Shown piece by piece: positions 21,901 through 35,369 of a stretch of DNA of 64,000 nt. This stretch comes from Parapristionchus giblindavisi (taxonomy: Eukaryota; Nematoda; Chromadorea; Rhabditida; Diplogasteridae): NCBI GenBank assembly GCA_943737045.1, contig CALSFV010000088.1:1-64000 (forward strand), in the 5' to 3' direction. The position numbers were made by a program, and so were the translations under genes. Position 1 is the first letter of the stretch. Each line of letters opens with the position of its first letter. The notes under the pieces were generated by a model that searched no databases, was not told the DNA's origin, and saw nothing but the letters and a program-made list of their open reading frames with translations.

Positions 21901-24900
21901 AACAATACTGTTAACAATAAGTCACTTAGGTCGGGAAAGGAACAATTAGGCTAGGAAAAGAGAAAAAACAGAGAACAGAAACAGAACAGAAAAAACAAAA
22001 ACAGAAAAAAGAGAAAGAGAAAAGAGAGAAAACGAGAAAAGGAGAAAGAGAGACAGAGACACCGAGAAAAAAATGTATCCCACTGCACATAAGACCTGTG
22101 AAGTGTTATATTTAGCACTTTTTGTGTTAAAATGGCACAAAAAGTGTTAAATATATCACTTCACAGGTCTCATGTGCTATGTGGGTTACACCTCTTTTCT
22201 CTGTGGGTGTAAGAAAGGGCTAGGACCGGTTAAATAAGTAACGACGCACCTGACAGATGGGGCAATCGAACTCTACAACCGCATCTTCATTGTCTTCTTT
22301 TCTCGCTTTTTTCCGGTAGGGACCTCGGGGACCTCCCCTTGATCGACGCTTCTTAATAGATTCATAATACGAGGATTGATATATGACTCATTTTCAGTGA
22401 CTTGATGTGAAAATTAGCTAAAAATGACGATGTTTTAGCCAAAAATAACGACTTTTCTAAAACGACCCACAATATTCGAACTCTCATCTTTTTACGCGCT
22501 CTCTTGTATTATTTTCTTTACGTGGCTTTTGAATAAAAAATCGTGATTTAGTGATTTTTATGGGGGGATTTATTTCCTTATATGAGCGGGAATAATCTCC
22601 CGGAGGAAGTTCGACAAACAACTATTTGATTTTAGAATTATATGATACTTACTGAGGCTGAGTTAGGAGCAGTTGGAGTTGGTTCTTGTCTTTCCAATAC
22701 AGGAGCTGCTGAATTGTCGACCTGGAGAACGTTAAAAATTACGACAAAAATTGTTGTTTCTGGCACTTTTGCCAATACATTTTAACAACCAATAAGCTTA
22801 ATATAATATTACTGTTCAAATTTGGATTTTTCAACTTTTATAGGAAATTATATCGCACTGTACATGGATGCTGTAAACTACCAGCGTGGTCGAATAAGTG
22901 AAAATTTAGAACGATGTTTAATCAGATTTTTAAATTTGCTAGGAAATTGAAAAATAAAATCCCATACCATTACATTATCGAAATTCGATTTGATATCGCT
23001 TGGTGCAGATTCGGTATTGAATAACATCTACAATTCTTCATTATCAAAAATATGTCTTCAAAATAACGTCAGTTCATGATTCGCTTACCGATTCTTCAGG
23101 CGCGACTACGGTATTCTCAACGTTGTTCTGAAATTAATCAATATTATTAGAAAACCAGTTCGTGATTGGCTTACAGTAGTGGCTACAGTAACTTCTTCAG
23201 CCGCCTCGGGCAGTGGAACAAACTCTTCAGCTTCAACGGTCTCCCGTTTCACATTGAGCTCCTGACAAATCGTGTGTTACCGCATCATTCGATGTTATTG
23301 AATTGATAAATCAAAAATAAATCGATAAATCAATAAATAGACAACCTCAGTAAGATCAACTACTTCGAGTTCCGTCTTGATGAAGCGTCTATGCAGGGGC
23401 TGAAATTTATTTATTGATTTTAATTTATTGATTTTTTTCTGATCATCATTTTTCCTTATCACACACCGTATCTGAACCAGGCGTGGCAAATCCCTCGTGG
23501 AGTTCTGAAGTGTTTATGGACGGAGCAGGTGAGTTGACCTTAATTTAGCAAACATATGAACTTATTGTTAACTCGTTAAGTCAACTTAAAGCCTTAATAT
23601 TAAGGCATGAGATAATAATTAAACGCGTTAGTTACACTTACGGCATTGCGTGCGAGTCGTTGACAGAATGTCGACATTGCCTCGATGACGCATTCTGCCA
23701 GACCGAACAGCAGAGAACACTGCTTGTCCATACTAAAAAAAAGATATAAAATATTCTTAATTTCGGATTAAGATATCGATAATATAGATGACAAATCGAT
23801 CATTTTCAGGTCTACAAATTGTGAAATTATAATTCATTTAGTTCTAGAAATCTTACGTCTCCGTTTGTGCTTTGTAAGCCTTTTTCAGCTGACTCTTCAC
23901 ATCTCTGAGTGGAATCGATAATGCCTGAAAATCCAATTATTGATGTTTTAATCACCATTTTTCCAGTATCAAATATAGAGCCCCTGGCCGAAACAGCGGG
24001 CCTTAACAAATTTCAATATCATATAGTATATATAAAGTACGTTTGCGTGTTTTTCAAACAATACTTTAAATTTACGTATTCATAATTTCATTCCGTACGA
24101 TATTTCCATATTGTGAACAAAAATTGAGAAGTTCATCTTTTGTATTTTAAATTTTAAACTTAAAGTCCTGCGATTGATGACCAGCGAAAATTCAAAAAGC
24201 AGTGAAAAATTGATTTTTTGGTAGAACAAAGTCGAACCTTATTAGTGCATCCAACATCAACGGCCGCTCTGAGAACGTGGATAATTCTGAAGATCACCGC
24301 GTAGATCGGTTCATCCGTCGCGATGTATTGCTCGTACGACTACAAATAATAAATACTTTAATATTGGTTACGGTAATCATATTGTAATCGATACTGTGCT
24401 CCGGTTAAGGCAACAATACTGCAATCGAAACTGTACTGTGGTTACGGTAACAATACAGTTAAAAAAATCAGATCAACCGCATAGCTTCTTCTCACCTCAT
24501 TTACCCATTGCTCTATCGATCTACCGAATCCGATTTCGTCGACTTTCTGCAAGAGATCCAATAAGATATGCAGGACATCCTTCACAAGACTTATATAACA
24601 GATATCCCCGATCCCATCCCCGATGCGTTCATTTGAAGGAATAAAATATTATTATTATATTATTATTATATCCATTTTGCAGATTAGATGCATGTGCAAG
24701 AGAGTTAATATATGAAGAGCGTTCATTCAAAATGCCAAACAAATGATATTATGGTGCACTATAGTGTTTTATAAGCGTAAAGGTACAGGTACAATCTGTT
24801 ATTTAAGGCACACGAAGTCCTGTGGGTGTTAGGCCTAATCCTGCTAGGCTATGTAGGGCCCAGAATAATCCACTTACCAAAGTGGACATTATCTGTCTGA

Positions 24901-25867
24901 AGATCGATATCAAAGCCTTCATTACGCACTCCGAAATGCCTATGATGAAGTGACGTTGCGTGTCTTGTCTGAAGAAAAATCAATATCATCGAATTATCGA
25001 TTGCATAAAAATCAACGAATACCTATGATTTTCCTCTTTGACGTGGATTTTGCGCAGCTCTCCCTGAATATCTCTGAGCGCGGTAGTGATTGCCTGAGAG
25101 AATATTGATTATTGTTAATTGATTGATTATCGATTTTTTTAAAGCTGGGATAGCGAATCAATCGATATCCACACAGTATGGCATATGTTATTGCAGTTAC
25201 TGAACTGGGATGTTTTGCGGATTTGTTTTGAATTTTTTAAAACTTCTATGTTTTCCCAAAACAATGCTTCCTGAAAGTAGGCTAAAACGATACCCCAAAA
25301 CGTCTAGTTCCTGCAAGCAGTTACAAAGCGTCATACTCCCTCATAATTTCATATTTAAATTTCATTCAATTTTATAATTTCATAATTAAATTTCATTCAA
25401 TTTCATAATTAAATTTCATTCAATTTCATAATTTCATAATTAAATTTCATTCAATTTCATAATTTCATAATTAAATTTCAAAATTTCATATTTTAAATTT
25501 CATAATTTCATAATTAAATTTCATTCAATTTCATAATTTCATAATTAAATTTCAAAATTTCATATTTTAAATTTCATAATATCACTTACAAATTCATTGC
25601 ATTCAACTTCGACGGATGCCCTCAGCAGATCTATCGTGCGAAAGATGACCGCGTAGATGGGATCATCATTCGCGATGAACTCCTCATTGGCCTGGAAAAT
25701 CGATATCAGGATTACTGTAGTCTTTAGTACGGTTGCATAAGCCCCACACGGTCGGGTCAGGATATGGTAAACTCTTAGATTACGGTAGGATGAGGTTACG
25801 GTAAACTTACATCATTTGCCCAATTATCGATCGTCCGATTGCTCGCCTCGTCGCCGGCTTGAAACAT
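18982..25867 (-). CDS. Zinc-finger protein with internally duplicated helical N-terminus, 22 exons, ~526 aa
   Basis: I do not recognise a named family. Exons (high to low) include 25811-25867, 25590-25691, 25023-25093, 24878-24968, 24496-24546, 24238-24339, 23857-23924, 23642-23732, then short acidic linker exons to 22653, then 22250-22351, 21789-21857, 20441-20497, 19840-19905, 19614-19688, 19300-19383, 19121-19195 and 18982-19065. All are phase-compatible; the small exon at 23467-23493 uses a weak CACGAG acceptor. Residues ~1-107 and ~108-211 are two copies of one helical module (DPIYAVIFRTIDLLRASVEV versus EPIYAVIFRIIHVLRAAVDV). Next is an acidic linker, an AT-hook-like basic stretch (KRRSRGGPRGPYRKKARK), and fingers CPIC-x12-H-x4-H, CIIC-x14-H-x4-H and CTKC-x12-H-x5-C with further Cys/His between. 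It is probably a nuclear DNA-binding protein (inference). Confidence 0.75.
19975..20182. mobile_element. MITE, CTCTGGTATTT family, 208 bp
   Basis: The 5' end CTCTGGTATTTTCAAACTAG and 3' end CTAGTTTGGAAATACCAGAG are inverted repeats continuing through AGTAGTTTACT / AGTAAACTACT. TA flanks both sides (19,973-74, 20,183-84). It lies in the zinc-finger gene intron 19,906-20,440. Related to 20,528-21,096. Confidence 0.85.
20633..20977. mobile_element. Nested TIR element carrying a tRNA-like sequence
   Basis: Inverted ends AAAGGTGGAGACCCGCGAAT and ATTCGCGGGAGTCCACCTTT (two mismatches), with TTAAA at both boundaries, suggesting TTAA-type insertion. Within it, 20,724-20,797 has a tRNA-like A-box (TTAGCGCAGTGGTAA) and a canonical B-box (GGGTTCGAATCC). 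A full cloverleaf does not pair, so this is a tRNA-derived internal promoter or a captured tRNA relic. Confidence 0.65.
20724..20797 (+). ncRNA. tRNA-like sequence inside a MITE
   Basis: A- and B-box consensus are both present at tRNA-like spacing (TTAGCGCAGTGG ... GGGTTCGAATCC). The anticodon stem and acceptor stem do not pair convincingly, so I regard it as a pseudo-tRNA or a pol III promoter relic. Confidence 0.35.
21356..21383. repeat. (TTAAA)n pentanucleotide repeat
   Basis: About five tandem AAATT units in an intron of the zinc-finger gene. Confidence 0.85.
22079..22185. mobile_element. Foldback MITE, ~107 bp
   Basis: Nearly perfect hairpin: CCCACTGCACATAAGACCTG pairs with CAGGTCTCATGTGCTATGTGGG, and the arms continue (TGAAGTG / CACTTCA; AGCACTTTTTGTG / CACAAAAAGTGTT). 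It sits in the zinc-finger gene intron 21,858-22,249. Confidence 0.75.
25340..25580. repeat. AT-rich minisatellite (TTTCATAATTAAATTTCATTCAA)n
   Basis: Irregular tandem copies of TTTCATAATTAAATTTCAT fill most of the intron just upstream of the exon 25,590-25,691. Confidence 0.85.
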
Positions 25868-28800
25868 CTCTCCTTGAATTTTGCTTTAATTTATAGTTAA
25901 AACAATAAGATTTCAATAATACAGTACACGGTCGTTTTTTGTATATGCTTCCGAAATGATGCGACGCATCATTTAGTTTTACGGAGTAGGAGTAATTTGC
26001 GAGTCATAAATTATTGACAGGAATAAATAATGAAACATCAACTGATAATAAAAACAATAATACAATATTGGATTCGCACGCAAGTACGCATAATAATAAT
26101 ATAATATATCGATAGTAAAACATTTATTGAGAGTATAAAAATCACTTGTTTTATTTATACGGAGCGCGCCACAGCGATCTGATTGAATTATTGTGTACTA
26201 TTTTAGTGTGAGAGTGCGTTTGACAATTCTGTCTTTTCAATCCATCTGCCTACGATGCCTACGGCAACTACGATTGATACCGTAACCCTCAGCTAGCAAT
26301 CAAACTTCATCTTCCGATATATCGCGAAATAGGAAAATTCAGCGGGCAAGGTGTACATCATTCAATAGATAAAGAAATGATCTATCTATTGGAAGCATCA
26401 GAAATATCAACTTTAGCAGAATAAGGAAGATAATTTGAATCAAAGTTTAAATTCGATGGAAAATGTGATGTTCTGCTAAATTCCGGCAAAATCGTGCTAA
26501 TTCCACTATGTATGAGACTAAACGCGATAACTATGATAAGAAATGACATCAAAATCACGCAATAACATCATTAAAATTGCAAAAATAGGAAACTACAAAA
26601 TGGAGAAATTCAAGAGAGTGCGCACACCAGGCGCCTTTTCACAAAATGCACTATAGTCACTTCCAAGCCAAATCAGATCGTTGTGTGAAGCGAAATATTG
26701 CATTTATCGAATATTAGAAAAGAATTTTTGAACCACTGAATTCAGTAGTTTATAATTCTTGATTGAAAAGTCCTGCTGTTTTGAAACATTGTGTAGGTGG
26801 AGACATCCACTAGGGTTGCAAGTCAAAAACCGAATGGCTCTGACTGCAATTTCAAGCGGGGTTGCAAATTTCACCCCAAAATTTAAAATTCAGCTTCCTT
26901 AATTTGTCAAACAATTAGCGAAAATCGATATTTCAAGTTTTTAAATGTCAGATTTATCTTCCCTCTCTTAATAACCATAATATTGATTACCGATTTTGGC
27001 CCATCAAGATCCATGACGTGGCTTACACGGCTGGCTATATTTTACGATAACGATCTACCTTAAAGTAAAACAACTAACTTGAAACTCACCGCTCTGGCCA
27101 CATTCTCTCCCTTTCTTTGTCTACGAGAGTGTATTGTCACAGCGGAGAGTAAAATTAACTCGGGGCATGCTTTTAAATCCGAAAGATCAGGAATTCATTT
27201 GTGAATTTCAACACAAAACATTTATCTGTTGTCAATTGAGATGAAATCATTTATTCAATATCAAAAACAAAAGTGAAAGATCAAATGATTATTGATGACA
27301 TATGCCGATATATTATTGATTATGTTATCCTTGGTAATGTGTTGAATCGTCTTTTCTGTCTATTCACTTCTTCTAGTAAAAGTTCGCACTCTCGTAGACT
27401 GTAATAGATCAATCGATAACTCTCATGTTTAAATCCATTCATGATCATGCATGGAATTGAGGTTTTTTAGGGAATCACTCAAAAATAGTTTTCGATACTG
27501 AATTTTTATGTTAAGTTGTGTATAAGGAAAATCTAAGTTTACAAGATTCCCTAATTTTTTCACTAACTCGCTTTGAAACATCGGACAATGAAAATTAGTA
27601 TTGTTCCAAATTGTTTTTGCAGTGATCAATTTTTTCTCATATGAATTCCAATGATTCTACCCTTAAATAAATAATGATAAATTAACGAAAGTTTAGTCTT
27701 AATTGAACGGTTTAACGACTTACAAGGGGATGGTCGCAACTTGTCCTGGCCATATGATATCGCAATAGCATTACTAGGATCAGTTTTCGATGCTGATTAC
27801 GAATCCGTTTTCAGAAAATGCCTAATCGACCTGAGTTTCGAAGAGATCGATATTTTGATTCGGAAATTCGTGTGGTTTCCTGTGCAAACCGTGCGGGTGG
27901 GCTCGCGAACTCATCTATAAACTCTCGCAGTAGTCTACCTTTCATCACCGGATCTTTCCGATGCATTGCAGATAGTTTTTAAGGGAAACTACACGAATTT
28001 TCAAATTAACAAGCCAAATTTCAATATCGATTTTCTCGAAACAGAGGTCGATTAGGCACGTTCTGAATACGGATTCGTAATAAGCATCGAAAACTGATTC
28101 TAGTCATGCTATTGCCAGCTCATATGGCCAGGACAAGTTGGGAGCATCCCCTTGTTAATGGAAATTCCCCTTAAGACCTCTGATTAGTACTGTATCTACA
28201 GTATACCTCAATCGATCGAACATTCGTCTTCGTTCTCGGACTGAATATGGCTGCCGTTTCCATAACAAGTACCTCACTTTACTCTGGAATATCGATCGAT
28301 AAGACGGTTGATAAATCAATAATTGATTACTTTGATCACTTCATCATTAACTCCTTTTTCTGACGCAAATCCAATAATTTGTAATGCTCCATTCATTTCT
28401 TCATTCATTCTTCGATTCGATCCAGAATGAACCTCAACTACCGTAATCTTCTAACTCTTGAATGGAATTCTACCGTACCCTTCCATCTACAACTTTCCGC
28501 AGACCCTCCAACAACAAGAGCTCAGTATACCTTGATACCAATGCTTCCACATCATCTCCTCTGTAATCAATATTGTTGTCTACCGTATCCCGTGCACATC
28601 ACACAAGCACACTATCACAAAATGACTTCTATTCTCAGGGTATTATAACAAAATATGCGAAATATAGCAAAGCTCTTTGTGGTGCGTAAAGGGATAAAGG
28701 GAAAAGCGGTGAAATATGAACCTATAACAAATTGAAACAACAATAAAGGACCAAACATAAAGATAATAAATGATATAAAACCAAAGAAATATTATCGAGT

Positions 28801-29020
28801 AAAGATGGAGTTGACCCGAGGTTTAATCGTATACAATGTACTCACACAACAAACGATAACAAACAATAACAAATAACATCAATGATTAAAGGGAAAAGAT
28901 AACTATGATCAAGACTTCATCTTAGTCCTAATCGATATAGAGAGGTAGATCAGTGAGTAGTCTTTGTCATAGTAAATGGGTGTAAGGGAAAACATTCTAA
29001 TCGATAATATCGATCAAATT
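25868..29020. other. Spacer between zinc-finger gene and TTLL pseudogene
   Basis: From 26,687 on it belongs to segmental duplication B. It contains a repeat (GAATTCAGTAG ... GGAGACATCCACTAGGG) also seen near 11,770/11,480, and a 432-bp foldback element at 27,723. An open frame at 28,427-28,648 (MNLNYRNLLTLEWN) is conserved in both copies without change but has no homologue I recognise and no splice partner. Confidence 0.4.
27723..28154. mobile_element. Foldback element (432 bp) at a TTA site, copy-1-specific
   Basis: Ends CAAGGGGATGGTCGCAACTT / AAGTTGGGAGCATCCCCTTG are inverted, with long arms (CATATG.TAT, GCAATAGCAT, TCAGTTTTCGATGCT and so on). Flanked by TTA on each side. The equivalent site in copy 2 holds an unrelated foldback element. 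No ORF. Confidence 0.8.
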
Positions 29021-32478
<3,458 letters not shown>

Positions 32479-32520
32479 GTGTCGCTAAGCAAATGCGTAA
32501 GCAACGCATTTGCTAAGCAT
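32479..32520. repeat. Short hairpin at a duplication junction
   Basis: GCTAAGCAAATGCGT and ACGCATTTGCTAAGC are nearly perfect inverted copies with a 5-nt loop. The hairpin sits exactly between the truncated TTLL copy and the duplicated 3' part of the membrane-protein gene and occurs in neither parent locus. Confidence 0.7.
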
Positions 32521-32533
32521 CTTTCAGCTCAGT

Positions 32534-34112
32534 GTGGGAAATCCATTTGATCTAATCAGTACACATATGAGCAATGAACCTGTCGAATCTTCTAATATCA
32601 GTAAGTTCATCGACTTCATTTTTTTTAAAATTTTTAATTTAATCTTGAACTGAATTTTTATATTTAAAAAAAGTTTTAAAATTTTCTAGCGTAGCTTTAA
32701 AAATATATGCCCAGAAATTTCATTTATTTTTATCGCTGGAATTTAATCTAAAATGAAAAAAAATCTTTTTTAGTTTCATCAGATTCATTATTCTGGTCTT
32801 CAATATCATTTGATGCTCCTCCTTCTTCTATTCAATTAGATATTATTCGTCTCCAAGCACGACCCAATCAATTATATTATCGATCAATCGATAATCTCAC
32901 TTTACATGTTAGTTTCTTCAGTAGAATTTGTTTCATTATCGATTAGAGATCATTTTTAAAGTTTGATAATTGAAGCATATTGTTATTGAAATGGAAAATT
33001 TACCTAACATGATACCATACAATAATATTACTAGTTTCACTGATATTAACAATACTATATATATTTCTTAAATAATAAATATTATAGGCTCCATCATGTG
33101 TTGTTCATGTCTCATCAAAAGATCTCATGGATTCATTTCAATCTCCTCATTCATTATCTATCATCTTCTTCTGTTCTCGATCATGTTGTCAATATGATTG
33201 CTGCCAGGTAGATCATTCAATCAATCGATAATCATCATTTTCCATGATCAGTCCATGGTCACTTCTACATTGTTGACTGAAAGAGATTGTTGAAGATTCA
33301 ATATAATAATGATTTCAGTTGAATATTTCATTATGGCTCATTCTCTTCTTCATAATCTTCTCTATTCTTCTTTATTTAATATATTTCTGTTCTTCTCCTC
33401 TCAGACGACGTAAACTCTTCATAAAAGTCTGGTACTCTTCATTCCCTCATTCTTTATCTATCTTTATATTAAAGACTCGTAAGATGATTCGAAGAAATGC
33501 CAGACGAGAAAGGAGTTTGATACGATTGAGATTTCATGAACCACCTATGGTAAAGTATTATTTTGTTTTATCAATACAAAATGGGAAAGAACAATTGAAA
33601 TTGTTTGTCATTTACACCTTTGAGCTGATCATGAAACATATCAGAATAGCGATGGTTTTCCATCAACTAATATTGTGTTTGGTCATTCTCTCCCCTATAT
33701 TAATGGAGAAATTATAATGGAAATAGATAATAGTTAAACATGAAAATGTACTCATGAAACTAGATATTAGTGAATCAAAATGGTTATTAGTAGAGGCGAG
33801 ATTCACTGTTTCGGCCATTAGGTTCTAGACAGTGAACCTCTACCCAATGGGGTTGGCCATCTTCAGTAGAACCCCATTGAGTTGGATTACAAAAAGGTTT
33901 ATTATGATAGTGCTATAGCTAAAGCATGCAAAATCTCATTTCTAATGTTATTGTATTTGGATAAAAGTTGTTTGAACAGTTCAATAATGATCTTTGATCT
34001 TTGAGATATCGATTGATCTTTGATCTTTGAGATATCGATTGATCCTCCAACAGCATCTCCTCGCATTGAAGGAACTTCATTCATATTCCCTGATGAAGAT
34101 ATTATCCTGTGA
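32534..34112 (+). pseudogene. Partial duplicate of the membrane-protein gene with a 4-nt deletion at a splice donor
   Basis: Matches 9388-10994 exon by exon. The ATG of copy 1 is GTG here (GTGGGAAATCC) and upstream exons are absent. The exon encoding the membrane helix (33,319-33,431) has lost 4 nt at its 3' end (GTCTTCAAG|GTACTC has become GTCTG|GTACTC). Splicing there would now shift frame, but the 43-nt intron plus the deletion leaves 39 nt, so retaining the intron restores the frame (ORF 33,319-33,717 reads from the helix through to RRNARRERSLIRLRFHEPPM and on into the next intron). Probably a pseudogene. A truncated, intron-retaining product cannot be excluded. Confidence 0.75.
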
Positions 34113-35369
34113 ATAATCAATCAATGTTTTTTGATTACCATAAATGGATGAAATCATCGTTCATCGATAACAAAAAAGACTAAAAGATCCTTCTATTTCG
34201 TATCTCTCTTCATACTATTTCTGTGTACTCTGACATCGAGACAATCGTGTACAAGGAATTATCTAAATGTGTATGAATAAGGTGAATACTGATACATTAA
34301 CTAGATAAAGTACATTATTTGCCATTCATAGAAATACAAATAGCGTATGAACGTGCATTTTTTTCATATTTTTTCATGTATTTGTTTTTTTTTACTTTTC
34401 GATATTTTCTCGAAAATTTCTTCGAAAAGTGATCGAAAATGCTATGATATAAACGAAGTAGCATAACTCAAATTACAATGTCACATGATTGTGACCGAAA
34501 TATGAGAGGATGTATTACTATTGTAAGAGATACAAAGTGCACTTTTTAGAAAATTTATAGTTCTTTAGTGAACACTCATGTTCTTGTGAACCATTGTGAG
34601 AGTAGAGACATCCACTAGGGATGCACAGTAAAAAAACTTGCGCCACAGTTGCGTCTCCTGCTGCGATTTCGGAGGTTACCGTCTTTCGGAGGTTACCGTC
34701 CTCTTGTGTACCTGACACAGCGTTCTCATGACTTTCAAAGCAAGAACGACCGCTCAACATACAAACTCTCTCGAATACAATGGTCTCTCCTTTGTCTTGC
34801 TTTGGAAGAAAAATGGCTTGGACCAGAATACTGTGCTGATGCGAATACGGTACAACCATTACTGTCCACATTCTCCGAGGGTACAAAGATGGAGGATGGT
34901 TCTCTTCAAGCATATCAATGGACTCTTCAGATACTGTGTATTTACCTTTATCAAATATTATAAAACAATTTTTAAACCACTGAATTCAGTAGCTTAGATT
35001 CTATACAATTAAATTACAGTAATTCACAGTAATTCAAACTGGGAATTCTTGATTACTTATAGATGTGAAGACGGTGAAAGATCTGGTCTGTGAACAAGAT
35101 GAGAAGATTATAGATCAATGAATTTACATTGATCAAAGATCAACTTCCCAAGTTAGATTCACCCAATGTACAAATTGTCGACGATGCTATTAGACGATGT
35201 TCAATTGATGTTGACTTGTCGAGAGAGGATTTAGATAAGAACTGAAGAAATGATGGTGTCATATAGAGATAGAGAGTGTTAGAGAGATCATTCTTTGCGT
35301 TTGTCTCGGTTGTGAGCGGTTCATCTCTCGTTCATCTGTACGTCTATCACCGAATAAGCATCAACAACG
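34113..35369. other. Duplicated non-coding flank
   Basis: Counterpart of 10,995-12,171. Apart from the 120-bp insertion at 34,716 I see no gene or RNA. It carries the AAACATTGTGAGAGTAGAGAC / CATCCACTAGGG repeat that also occurs near 26,800 and 42,830. Confidence 0.45.
34716..34835. mobile_element. 120-bp CACAG...CTGTG element, 4-bp TSD (copy 1 of 2)
   Basis: Absent from the paralogous site near 11,639, where CCTGATGCG is uninterrupted. Ends CACAGCGTTCT and AGAATACTGTG are imperfect inverted repeats (9 of 11). Flanked by CTGA on both sides (34,712-34,715 and 34,836-34,839). A nearly identical copy is at 42,927-43,046. Confidence 0.85.

Noticed and set aside
28427..28648. 73-aa ORF conserved in both duplication B copies
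   Set aside because: Identity simply reflects the recent duplication. The frame has no recognisable motif.
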